Shown here: positions 12,101 to 28,196 of the stretch, piece after piece
How the letters are laid out: each line of letters begins with the position of its first letter
Position numbering within the stretch: the first letter of the stretch is position 1
Assembly: GCA_002751075.1 (NCBI GenBank)
Contig: NAOQ01000046.1
Coordinates: 84,928-136,145 of the forward strand
DNA length: 51,218 bases
Direction: 5' to 3'
From: Ichthyophonus hoferi
Taxonomy: Eukaryota; Opisthokonta; Ichthyosporea; Ichthyophonida; Ichthyophonidae
Made by a program: the position numbers and the translations under genes
Notes under the pieces: generated by a model
The model's database searches: none
What the model was told of the DNA's origin: nothing
What the model saw: the letters and a program-made list of their open reading frames with translations, nothing else

Positions 12101-12323
12101 CTACAGATGTAGTAGCCAATAGCGGAGAAGGCAAGGGGGAAAGTTCCATACAAGAGGGAGAAGGTTGTTGGTCAACCACACCTGCCTCCATGTTGCTATG
12201 CATCTCTTTCACCTCCCCCTCATCTGAATCACTTATACCCAGGCCTAATGTAGATAAAGTGGGCCAGAAAGAAGAGAGAGAACTGGTCCGACGATATTCT
12301 AATGAGTTGGTAGATGGCGTCAT
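9112..12323 (-). CDS. TLDc-domain protein (OXR1/NCOA7/TBC1D24 type domain)
   Basis: Three exons on the minus strand: 12105-12323, 10550-10732 and 9112-9579, with phase-0 junctions throughout and a total of 289 aa. The start at ATG 12323 is tentative; further 5' exons cannot be excluded. The last exon encodes a textbook TLDc domain: ANHLPYRYRAITWKPLYST, DGMSLQTLYRKC, NVIGAFTTDSW, GHSFLFNMKP, NEYFMMAEKSCLHMGLS, GRYGLWIDDSLTLGHADDC and the terminal SYFKISGIEVWGV, which ends the protein, as TLDc domains usually do. The first two exons encode a polar, acidic, Ser/Pro-rich tail with no domain I know. TLDc proteins protect against oxidative damage, and several bind the V-ATPase; that role is known for the family and inferred here. 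The intron at 10733-12104 contains an assembly gap. Confidence 0.85.
10891..11342. repeat. Direct duplication flanking an N gap (probable assembly artefact)
   Basis: Bases 10891-11081 (191 bp) are repeated, to my reading identically, at 11152-11342. Between them are 65 Ns (11082-11146) and five bases. An exact repeat abutting a gap on both sides is what an unmerged contig overlap looks like. It lies in a TLDc intron, so it does not affect coding sequence. Confidence 0.85.
11321..11415. repeat. AAT-rich trinucleotide repeat
   Basis: An imperfect (AAT)n/(AAC)n tract at the edge of the duplicated block. It is a likely reason the assembler broke here. Confidence 0.7.
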
Positions 12324-14768
12324 TATTGTGTTAAGTTTAGTGTTCAAGTACTTTTTTGGGGTGATGAGGGCATATATCATAAATATAATGATAGCTGTGG
12401 AGGGAGAAGGAGAGAAATGGAGGGAAGGGATGAGTCAGAGGGAGAGGATAAAGGATAGTGGTTAGTGTGGTTGGGCTGGTCTGTGTGAATGTACTCATGA
12501 TAGTATATATATTAATTATGTATGTAAGTATGCATATATGTTTGTCGGTATTTATGTCTGTCTGTATGTCCATATATATGTATAGGTATATGTGCATATA
12601 TAAATAAATGTAAATGCACATATTATTATATAAATACACACCTGTAATTTATTTTAAGCAATTATATGTGCACACACTAACACACACAAGTCTATAAGGA
12701 ACTCTAACGATACTCTGTAAGCTCATATACACCTACCTCATAATAAATAGGATTGTTTGACTGTTCAACCCCTTTGGTCAACATAAATTTAGTTTCTTCG
12801 TATTTCTAAGTGTGAAACATAACTACGTATTTTTCTGAATAAATAATTAGGTTGCACTTGTTTTAAGGGTCTTTGTATTTACATGGCTTAAGAACCATCA
12901 ACGTAATTCTTATAGAACATTAAACAAATGAAACGGTTTCTGTGCCTTACATTTACTACTTATATATGTATTAGTTTAGCACTGTGTTAACAGTGTTTAC
13001 TTACTATCACCTTGATTTGTTACCCTATCCAAGTGACTTTCATGAAAAATAAATCTAAGGTATGTTCTGTTTTGTTATGGTAGAATATAAAACTGGCAAT
13101 ACCTAAGTAAATCCTTTCAAGTCCAACTGTCAAAATTTTGCCTGTCAACTCAACAAGTACAAAAACATCCTCTTTCTACGTATATTTGCTTATGTTATTT
13201 ATGTGGGCTTACAGGAAAAATTACTCTAACCTAATACGACAACTATAAATAAAAACAAGAAACCAACAGCCACGATATATATACGTATATACTTATTTAT
13301 TGATCTGTTTGTAAATACTTGCAAAAGAAATGCTCATGTTTATTTTTTAACTTACCTTTAGCCAATTATACAATTTTAAAAAGGCTCATAACGTTTTAGT
13401 GACCATCTGGTTTTTTATTACTTATTTTATTGGTTCAAACTGACAGAACAATGCCGAGTTTATGTTTATCTGAATTGGAAAGCTCGGTTTTTTTTTTTTT
13501 TTTTTTCGCAAGATGAGTTCGCTGATAATAGTAATTAAAGCTTTACTCTCTAATAAACTATTATTTAATTGGCGCGTTTATAATAATCTTTGATAATTTT
13601 ACATCTTATAGTACTTGTAAAGAGTAGTAAATAAATCAGTAAAGGATCGAATATCCTGTCTATGCATAAGCCTACTGTTTATCTAAAATACCCTAATCGA
13701 CATGAATATTGGTTGATAACTTTAGATTAGCTGTTCAGTTAATCTGATTCATCAGCTTATGTTAAAAATGCACAGTTTAATACTCCAATCCACCTTTATA
13801 GTTTAATTCCATATATTATGCATTACTATTTGCACCTAATATATACACAGTACGTTCAAGTTCCAGATCGTTGTGGATCTATCTAGATTGCCTGCACATT
13901 ATCATATTACCCTCATTTTCTCACTAGTATTTAATTTTATAGATATTAGCAATACAGAAGTGTTATTTATTTATTTGAGTGCATATATTCAAATTTACCA
14001 AAATGATTTAAGCATTCATTACTAATATTAATCGCGTAATTACGATCGTCTTAAGATATTATTATGAATGATACGTTAGTGCATTCAAATTATAAACGAT
14101 CTAAACAGATGACTATTTCTACAAATTCCAATAACATAAATAAACACCACGGTATGAAAAAATATGCAATTAGCACATATATTTACAAGAGTTTATTCGA
14201 AAGGTCAATATTAGCCGGCTAGCGAAATGCAGGCAATAGAATACAACTGCATAATGGACACTAAATATTAGTGTGGGTAATCAAATTCTGACGTTGTTGA
14301 TAGAAGTAAAGGAAGGCAAGTTTTCTTATTGAATATGTTACAATGCAAGTGTAACATGTAAGAGCTTAGGGACACATTTCGTGGTCATGGAAAAATGAAG
14401 AGAAATAGCAACCCCATAAATATATAGTCAGGGTTGATGTCATTTGATAGCTTTAAAGGCCAAGGTTTAACTAGGAGTGATACAAAATAAAATAAAAAAT
14501 ATTATCCCATGCTAAATATGGAATTATATTTATGCTATGGTACATGTATGTGTATGTGTATGTGTGCATATATACGTGTGCATGTCTGTAAGTGTGTAGA
14601 TTTGAGGTACTACTGTCTGCATGTATCTAATGGAAGTGAAATACACATGCTTCTATTAGCATTCACTTTTTCTTCACAGCCATAAGGCTCATAATTATTA
14701 ATTAGCTGTACACCAGTGTTGCTTATAATCTTGGTGCGGGCAATCAATCTATCACAGAGAAATCTGAC
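12324..14768. other. Intergenic between kinase 3' end and TLDc 5' end
   Basis: AT-rich with a poly-T run at 13488-13506. No exon-like segment or RNA gene recognised. Upstream TLDc exons and its promoter could lie here. Confidence 0.5.
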
Positions 14769-19881
<5,113 letters not shown>

Positions 19882-20713
19882 CTGTGACTGATTATATCAA
19901 ATATGATAATGTCAATAAGTACGCTAATCCCTCTCTCACACTCTCTTTGTTTTCGTTTCGTACATATACTTACCCTTTATAACTGATACCTAACTTAGTT
20001 TTGGAAATCAAAACAAATAGAAAAGTCAAAATAAAGCAGTAAAATTTATAATATTAAAAATATTAAAAAAATATTAAAATAAAGAGAGAGGAATAAATAA
20101 ATAAATAAATAAAAAGATAAATAAAGATAAGAACGTAAAAATTACACTGTGTCATAATGGGTGGTATGGGTCTGTGTGCAGAAAAAGAAACCATATATAT
20201 ATTTCTAGAAATAGAAAATCAATTAATAGTAAATAAGTAGGTAAAGGTGGAATGTAGCAATGGAATCAACTATATTTCTAGAGATATTTTAAATACACAA
20301 TACAAGGTCAATGTGCACTGGTTGTAAAAAGGTATAAAGGTAGAATGAAAATGGGAATGAGAATAGATATGATATAGTCAAAGCGTAGTATGTGAACCTG
20401 CTATTAAATCCACTGCCGTATTAAAAGATGGTCGGTAAATAAGTGATCTACTAGCACTTAAGAAAGGGGCTCAGATAGAAAAATAATTATGTTCTACATA
20501 TATACATACATGCATATATGCACAATATCATACATACCATCATACCCTCATACATACTACCACACATTCCTATAGACAAATAAACAAATAGACAAGCTTT
20601 TCCTTGTTAGCAAAAGGAATTAGTAGTAATAAGGGGTAGTAAATGAGTGAAATATTACGGTGTCCTCTGAAAAATATATCTGCCTGTGAGACATAGACAT
20701 AGATATGACATAC

Positions 20714-21491
20714 TGAACTAATGGCGGTAAGTAGCGTCTTCCAACCACGTCTATCTTCCGTTGATTTGCTGCTGCTGGCCGATGAAGAGGCCTCATAAGA
20801 AGAGAAAGAAGCAGACGTTTTAACCTTTGCATGATCGTCGCTGCAAAAGATCACTGATGTCACGGACTCAAAGGTCGTCGTATATAGAAAGTAAGGTAGA
20901 AAATAACGCTTTCTCACATACTGCTTACCTATATATAGCCCATCCAACCATGTACCTCCTCCTCTCCCTCCCTTATTCTTTTCTTCTCCCCCAATCTTGT
21001 CTCTAAATTCATTCATATCTTTAGTCACCCCAACCCTAACAATAATATCCTGTTGCTTACCATTCGCTTGCATCTTGGGACTTTGGCAGTATTTTGCGAC
21101 AGGGTGCCGGAAGGCCGGGTTCGCAGTTTATGTGGTACTTGAAGCCACAGTCTATACAACAAATGTAACATCAATACACAATAAATAGATTGAAACATGG
21201 ATGGAGAATAGGAAAAAAAAGTACGTGGTACGCACTCATCTACAGAAAGCTTAGGGCTCATGAATTTATAAACTTGAGGTCTACAAGATAAAACAAATAA
21301 AAATTGGACTAAGTTTTAACTACAGGCATGTTTTTATAAGACAGAAAATAAGAGGTGACAAAAAGAACCAACCCTTCCTGTAATAAATACTCACCACTGC
21401 ATCTGGCACATCCTCGCTTCATCCAGATGCTGCTGTAGCAGACAACACATCTGGCCGGTTGTGTAGAGAAAGACGGTTGGCTTTTGTGCAT
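20714..21491 (-). CDS. C1 (phorbol-ester/diacylglycerol-type) zinc-finger exons
   Basis: Three minus-strand exons, 21395-21491, 21061-21151 and 20714-20840, joined in phase and starting at ATG 21491. The first 50 residues fit the C1 pattern H-X12-C-X2-C-X12-C-X2-C-X4-H-X2-C-X7-C, with ligands His2, Cys15, Cys18, Cys31, Cys34, His39, Cys42 and Cys50. C1 domains bind diacylglycerol at membranes or serve as protein contacts. The third exon encodes a Ser-rich linker (SFSSYEASSSASSSKSTEDR) and ends in phase 0 at a GTATGT donor. The next phase-0 acceptor that keeps an open frame is at 19881, the first kinase exon, which would give a 425-aa C1-linker-kinase protein. Alternatively this is a separate small gene with a terminal exon near 20400-20470, but I found no acceptor that joins there in a good frame. 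Confidence 0.72.
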
Positions 21492-24400
21492 CCCAGCGGA
21501 GGTTTTTTGTTCAATATAAAAGCATTGGTAAGAATATATTGAAAATATAATAAAACTACAAAAACTACAACTGCGGGAAGACACTTACACTAAACTAACA
21601 TAAAACATAGAATGAGCCATCGAAATTGACTGGGACGATAAGTAACTATGATTTAGATATAAATATATACATTCTTGTAGTCGCCGAATCATACCCTTTC
21701 TAATATCAGTGTAGGCTCCCTGACGGCCTAATTAATATCCAGGGTTTTGAATGGCCTTTGCGGGATATTATTAGATGATTATAAATAATTTCCCGGCGGC
21801 ACTACGTAGGGTTTGAAATAATGCATAACTCCAGAATCTTACCAGACTTACTGAGGGCACGTGTCTACTGACGTCACCCACAATTGACTGGGTTACTCCT
21901 TATGTTAGGAAGTATGATAAGTCATTTATAATATTCCTAGTTATTATATATATATATATTTTATTATTTATTTACTTTTTAAAAATTACAATTTTTGGAA
22001 ACCTGTATATTTTTTTAAAAGCAAGTTTTTCAAGACCGCAAACTCCAAAGAAACACGTGGATTAGTTGACAAGCTCGTAACAAGCGGATCATGAAATGAT
22101 TGGTCTAACATAGGTTTTTTTAATGACGTTCTGATCCAGATACAGATGAAGTTATTCGTCAAATTAGACCAACCGAAAGTGTGAAATTGGACCAATGATG
22201 TAGATACTAGCTAGATGATCGTTAGATGATCGTCCAGGTAAGGACATATTAATTCGACCAATGGACTAATTAAGATCAAGTTACGATCAAGCAATTCTAG
22301 TGAACCTTACTGGTCTCATGTGAACTGCATTAACTAAAAAGGATGATCAATGATTGTAGCTATTTGGACCGGAATATAGAACAAGTTAGATTGACATTTA
22401 TATTAAGATCTTTTTTTCTTGTTGATATCAAAAATACTGAGAATCGATTAGTTACTTTACATAGTAGTAAAATCCTTTACGTACACCCAGCCTTAACAGC
22501 TCTCATTATTCGTTCACATTGTGTTATTACCACAAACGAAAATAAGTGTATTAAGACAGGAGTCTCTCCTCAATTTTTCAAAAAAAAAAAATACTTTAGG
22601 CAGCTAATAATAAAAGCATTATACACTCCTATTATTGTATCGAAGTCATCCCATCTTTTGATTAAATGCGGATCAGGGCTAAGCCCTGTCTCTATCGCCA
22701 GTCGGTTTTGCGATCATTATTTCTGATCGAGAATCGTGATCTCATATGATCACATATTTCCCACGATCCTTACGATTCCAGGACACCAATTTTTTTGGAT
22801 CCATTACTTAATCGGTAACCTACCAAGACACATATATTACTTTATATCTCTATTTTTATATATCTATATTATATATATATAGATATATATTTATTTATAT
22901 TTATTCATTATAGTATAAATTTTAATATACAAAAACCAGCTAACTAGTAGGAGCATGATCTTAGTAATTTTATTGAGCATATGGTTGCAAGTAGAAATGC
23001 GGCACTTCTCGAGCACTACTATATGAAAGTGCTCGTATTCTAGGCCTTGACAAATCAATGTACCTGGTTCAGAAAGTCACGATCAGATACCATTGGACCA
23101 ATAATTCCATGATCCGCTATTTACCAGAACTTCGGCCGATCTACGTGTACATCAGGCAACTATTGCAATTGTTTAAAATTGTTTAATGGATAGCTTGTTA
23201 TCAACAACAAATTCAATAGCATAAAATAGTGAATATCTTGAATACTTCACAATATGGTATGCGTATTAGTGAGAGTGTTTTATACGCCCTATAATCCATC
23301 TGGATAAAAACAAAAAACATTAGCCATTATTTCTTATATTCTTAATAAGGCTTTCGGGGTTTCCACTGCCCAAGCATTCATTTCTACTAAAGCCAACTTT
23401 GGCATATGTGGTATATACAGCGACATCAACTGGTAGATGTATACAAATATATTTCCGACCTGTTGGTAGGTTTGCTTCTGTCGATCAGGACCAATATTTA
23501 AGAAAAGAGCATTAAGTGAGGCCCCCTCTTTATTATTATTGTCTTTATTTTTATTCCAGGAATAAAGGTTAATAGAGCTATTGCCAACATTAGAAACATG
23601 CATTTTTACTAGCAGCCAGAGGCAAAGGATCCTGAGCCCAATCGCGCAGTTGAATCACGTATCAAGATAGATACAAATCAAAATGACAGACTCGAACTGA
23701 CTGGCTTCAATAACCTGATAATGATCGAAAAATGTTAAATGCATAACAATAGGTTAACGCTTGAGACGGAGATTTTTCAAACATTGGTATGTGCTTGCAT
23801 TGTCAACTTGTTTTCTTTAGAAATTTGAACTCGATCCACTTTTTACAAATCAGTTGAACTGATAATCAGGCCTTTGATTTCCCAGAGGGATTGGGTGACC
23901 TGTGTACCCCGAAAAAGAAAAAAATTAACCGTCATTTTAAATATAAATGTCATGCATACTCGTGCATCTAGCATCATAATCATATCTTATCATAGGCCAC
24001 ATCCATTTATGAAATATTTTTATCCGATTATAGTATATCACGTTGTCTGGCATAAGCCCTATCGGACCTATGGATACTATTGCAATGTTTCTCATTCAAT
24101 TTAAGATCTATACCGTGGTTGCAGTTAGCCCATTCTTCACTACTTAACTCAGAGTTTAAGTTCTTGAATATTGTAAAAAAAAAATGTAAAAAATCATTAT
24201 ATTACTATAATTTAGGCTCTTTCTCAAATCTGAATGTACTAACCAAATAAACCAAATACGCGAGATTACAGCGCTATTCAAATCAATGATTGGGCTGTTC
24301 CATTCAAGCATGCCGTGTTTTCCCACGGTACGGAATGTGATAAGCCGGTTAAGCAATCAAATATTGTTTTAATAATCTGATTAATAAAGAGATGATATGT

Positions 24401-26402
24401 AATCAGCGCAAGTACCAACCGTTTTATCTGTCCCCGGGTGGGAAATATTATTAACATGTATGGTGTTAGTTTCTCTATTATCTATTGGGATCTAGAATAC
24501 CTTGGCCAAAGTTGGCTAGAATGACGACTCAGAGTCCTTTATTAATTTCCCGGCGCAAGCTCGTGCTAGTTTTTCCAACATTTAGGCAACAAATCTCCGT
24601 CAACTAATACCGACAATATACATTAAAGAGGTGTATTGAGTTGGGCCTTATTCCTGAGAAAAGGAGTGAGTGGGGTTTTGGCGATCTTAGCCTGTGTAGT
24701 AATCATATCATCCCTGTTTAGGATGGCAGCTGACCACTAAAAGCAGAGAATTTAGCATCAAAGCTGGATAGCCTTTATTCGGCATCACTACAGAGTCACA
24801 AGCCTCCAGTTTATCTCGGACAGAACCTTTTCATATTGAGAAATTTACATAAGAAAACTGTGGTATTTCTAGCGTCTTATTCACAGGCTTCGGGGCTGCC
24901 AATTGAGTGTTGTATACTAGGACTATATGTATATTATGATATTATTTAACAAATAATAAATGAATGCAAAATTTTGTCACAAACGTATTCATATTTTCCT
25001 ATAACGATAGTATACATGTACACAGGCATGTGGAGTTGCCGTGTATATCCGGGTGTGCCGGGGCCGCATGTGTGAGCGACCAGGGCCTTTGTTAGTTGTT
25101 GTGGTTTGCGGTTTTACATTTGTACTAGTCTCACTTCATCTTGATAATGTATGCATTACTTAGAAAGACTCTTTAGCTAGCTACCTCATTGGTGTAGCTG
25201 CTCGCATATTATGTATTGACAAATTAATCTATCAGGTTGAAAAATATTATGCAATCAAATCTTATGCAATTAGCTAATCTTGAGCCACGATCATTGATCT
25301 ACTGATTATCTAGACTTCGAACCTACCTTCCTTATTCATCGGTGTTTAGTGATGTTTTAACACTTTAGAACCCAACATTAATTAACTAGATGACTATAAC
25401 TGCAGTTAATTTACATATGTTGTATATTAAAGCTATATTTGATCTTTTCTATGTCGATATAAATAATTTCAAAGGGATAAAAATGGATATTTGAAATGAC
25501 AACATATTTTATTAAATGTTATATATATATTTTCAATTCGTTAAAAGACACTATTGTGACAATAATTAGAGAAAATACTTACCATAGGCATTCCGTTTGA
25601 TTAATATCTACATATATTAGACTTTTGAGTTTATTCAAACTTTGTACCGATCGGATCAAAGTTTCTATATATTGTTTTGGTGATATGCTTTACGTTTGGC
25701 ATCTGATTATTATTATTTTTTTGATTCGTTATCTAGCATGGGTGATATGGAGTTAACATCACCTTGCATATACAGTATAGTTTAAATACTTTTATATAAA
25801 AATATTTGCATGAAATTATATTATAATATATTATATTATATTATATTATATAACGATGATATCAAATATACATTTTATATTTAAAGTATCATGGACCAGA
25901 TAATAAATAGTATTTGCCTTTAATAAAAGTTTTTTGGCTGCCAAAGGATATTTGGTAAATTTGCATGAATTTCGTGGTACAAGTTCTATATTCCCACCAA
26001 TTCAATACATTAATATTTTAATGTTTCTTTCTCTTATACATACAATAACATAACAATATAAGATATTTTATCTATATCACATTTTCTGGCAGTGTGTTTG
26101 TAGTTTAATTGTGAGTACAAAAAAAATATTTCTATATATACCTGTTGCTATTAGTCTTACACTAAACTCTTGTAACCTGGTAATATAAAATTGTATTACT
26201 TGCAGCCATTTTGAAAGAATAACCTTGCCAATATTTCAGATCCTGAAATACACATAAAAATAAACGTTATTGTAGAATCAAATCCTAGTAATATGTAGAT
26301 TTACTGGTATGTTGTTATATCTCTTTAAAAATTTATCAGCATGCCTGGACATTTTTTTATCGGTAGAACATTTAAAAAGCAGACTAGATTGTCATTATAA
26401 CT
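21492..26402. other. Long intergenic stretch
   Basis: About 4.9 kb without a supported gene. It holds a GATC-rich patch (about 22040-23160), a dispersed repeat copy at 24690-24834 and AT-only tracts such as 22861-22900 and 25820-25856. Open frames at 22343-22726 (+) and 23334-23603 (-) show no family motif. Confidence 0.5.
24690..24834. repeat. Dispersed repeat copy B
   Basis: The second copy of the element at 16612-16763, in an intergenic position. The matching block starts at GCCTGTGTAGTAAT and ends near GACAGAACCTTTTC. No coding part is attached to either copy. Confidence 0.65.
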
Positions 26403-28064
26403 TCAAGTAGATTCTTTCTTGGAACAATTTTTCTGATTTTCGGGTAGTGTGCAAAGGAAAGTGCACCACTCGTCTTCCTCCTGCTGATGCGTAAGATACT
26501 CAAATCCGTTGATTGTAGATGCACGAAAAATACGCCTACCTAAACGAAAACGGAAAATATGGCCAGGGATTTTTGGTAACAGGCGGTCATGAGCACCAAC
26601 AGAAATAAAAGGGGTTACAATTACACCCAGCCAGATAACAACAGAGATCCAGTAGTAGTTGACGTTATACACATGAACATCACCCTTATCGCCATATTTG
26701 GCTACCTGGTTTTTGTAGATTGCACTGAAAGTAAGCCCACCAACAACACCCACCAAAGAATAACCAGTAAGAATGATTCCATGTAGAGAGCCAATATTTT
26801 TGGTCCCAAACATATCAGCAAGAAAAGCAGGAATGAGGCCAAAGCCACCGCCATAGAATGCCGATAGCAACCACATACATACAACGAAAGGCCAAAATGT
26901 ACCCGTCATGATCATTGTAGGTGCACAAATGACAACAATAGCCTGCAGGGCCAATGATAGCATGAATAGAGGTTTTCGACCAACAAAGTCGGATAAGAAT
27001 CCACAAGCAAAGCGACCAAAAAGATTAAAGGCTGAATTTACTGACACAACTGTAGAGGCCAAATCGGCATTTTCACCAAATTGCAATTGACAAATATCAG
27101 ATAACTTAGAAATAGTTAGCAAACCTGCAGTAACATTAGCCACAAGCATGAAGTACATAATACGATAGTCATTAGTGCGCAAGGAACCAATTAGTGACAT
27201 CTGCATCGTTGGTTCATGGAGATCACATTTAACTTCATCATTGACGTCTATTGCAGCTGTATTATTGTGAACTTCCTCAGCTGGGATTGTTTTGGATACG
27301 GAATTGGTAGGTGAAACGGTGAGATTGGTCTGGTTTTCGGACCCAACCAAGTCATTACTATTTGAAAAGGTCGCTGGCTTATTGGCAACAGTAAAGTTGC
27401 GTGGTGGAGTGCGGAGAATAAGTGTACATAACATCATAATCACGAAATAGGTTGAACCTAAAATTACAAACATTAAGGGGACATTGTATTTTTCTATAAG
27501 GTAATGTTGTGCTTTAGAAGAAATCATAGATCCACCACCAAAACCACACACTGCTAGACCTGATACCAAACCCCGATAATCTGGGAACCATTTTTGCAGG
27601 GGCGATACAGGGGTGATATATGATAGACCAAGACCAAAACCACCAATAACACCATAGGAAAAATATAAGCCAATTATGCTCTTTCTCCACACAGAGATTG
27701 CGGAAAATATGTTACCAAGAAAGAATAATATAGAAGAAAGAATAAGAGAAGCACGAGGGCCATGACGTTCCAGCCAGGGACCAAAGAGAGCAGCAGAGGG
27801 GCCAAAACATCCAACAGCAATATAAAATGTGTTGGCAGCAGTGCCAGCAGGGGCGCCTATATAGGTTTCAATAGGAATGTTGTTTACCGACCAACCGTAA
27901 ACGGTGCCCACACACAATTGAATCAACACAGCAGCAGGAAGCATCATCATACGATGGAAGGGTACAAGGCCTAGCAACTTAAGTTCCTGCTCCTCTTGCT
28001 TGTCTGACCGCCTTTGAGTTATATCTGAATAATGCCAAATAATTTTGGCTTTGATTTTTTCCAT
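26403..28064 (-). CDS. Major facilitator superfamily carrier, oxalate/formate antiporter-like (OFA)
   Basis: A single-exon gene of 553 aa from ATG 28064 (MEKIKAKIIWHYSDITQRR). The frame is open a little further upstream but has no ATG there. The first segment, LPAAVLIQLCVGTVYGWSV, is typical of the OFA branch. The N-half carries GFGLGLSYITPVSPLQKWFP and the C-half the MFS signature GRFACGFLSDFVGRKPLF. About 12 membrane segments fall in two groups of six, split by a polar loop rich in Asn, Thr and Asp near residues 220-300. OFA members exchange small carboxylates such as oxalate and formate; in fungi and oomycetes related proteins also take up monocarboxylates, so the substrate is uncertain. 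No introns. Stop at 26403-26405. Confidence 0.87.
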   Translation of the reverse strand: MEKIKAKIIWHYSDITQRRSDKQEEQELKLLGLVPFHRMMMLPAAVLIQLCVGTVYGWSVNNIPIETYIGAPAGTAANTFYIAVGCFGPSAALFGPWLERHGPRASLILSSILFFLGNIFSAISVWRKSIIGLYFSYGVIGGFGLGLSYITPVSPLQKWFPDYRGLVSGLAVCGFGGGSMISSKAQHYLIEKYNVPLMFVILGSTYFVIMMLCTLILRTPPRNFTVANKPATFSNSNDLVGSENQTNLTVSPTNSVSKTIPAEEVHNNTAAIDVNDEVKCDLHEPTMQMSLIGSLRTNDYRIMYFMLVANVTAGLLTISKLSDICQLQFGENADLASTVVSVNSAFNLFGRFACGFLSDFVGRKPLFMLSLALQAIVVICAPTMIMTGTFWPFVVCMWLLSAFYGGGFGLIPAFLADMFGTKNIGSLHGIILTGYSLVGVVGGLTFSAIYKNQVAKYGDKGDVHVYNVNYYWISVVIWLGVIVTPFISVGAHDRLLPKIPGHIFRFRLGRRIFRASTINGFEYLTHQQEEDEWCTFLCTLPENQKNCSKKEST

Positions 28065-28188
28065 GCTTAAAAATTGAAAAATGAAATAACAACTGTAACT
28101 AAAAAAATTATGAGTGAAGAAGACCCTTGCCAAAATTTGGTTTTAGATCATATGTTGGCTGCATTCTAACCCGATGGGATTATTTAAG

Positions 28189-28196
28189 TATTTATA
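28189..28196 (-). promoter_or_regulatory. TATA box of the MFS carrier gene
   Basis: The minus strand reads GACACGTATAAATAC. TATAAATA lies about 125 bp before the ATG, implying a 5'UTR of near 90-95 nt. The ACACGTATA word is shared with the acetylesterase promoter. Confidence 0.45.

Noticed and set aside
20386-20470. Possible terminal exon of a separate C1-domain gene (RSLIYRPSFNTAVDLIAG, then a stop)
   Set aside because: No acceptor joins it in phase with the preceding C1-side exon; kept only as an alternative.
22343-22726. 127-codon plus-strand ORF
   Set aside because: No motif and no splice partners; composition like the surrounding intergenic DNA.
23334-23603. 89-codon minus-strand ORF
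   Set aside because: Some protein-like character, but no family match, no splice context and no promoter signal.
28065-28133. N-terminal extension of the MFS carrier
   Set aside because: There is no ATG in this stretch and its translation looks like non-coding DNA; MEKIKAK at 28064 is the better start.
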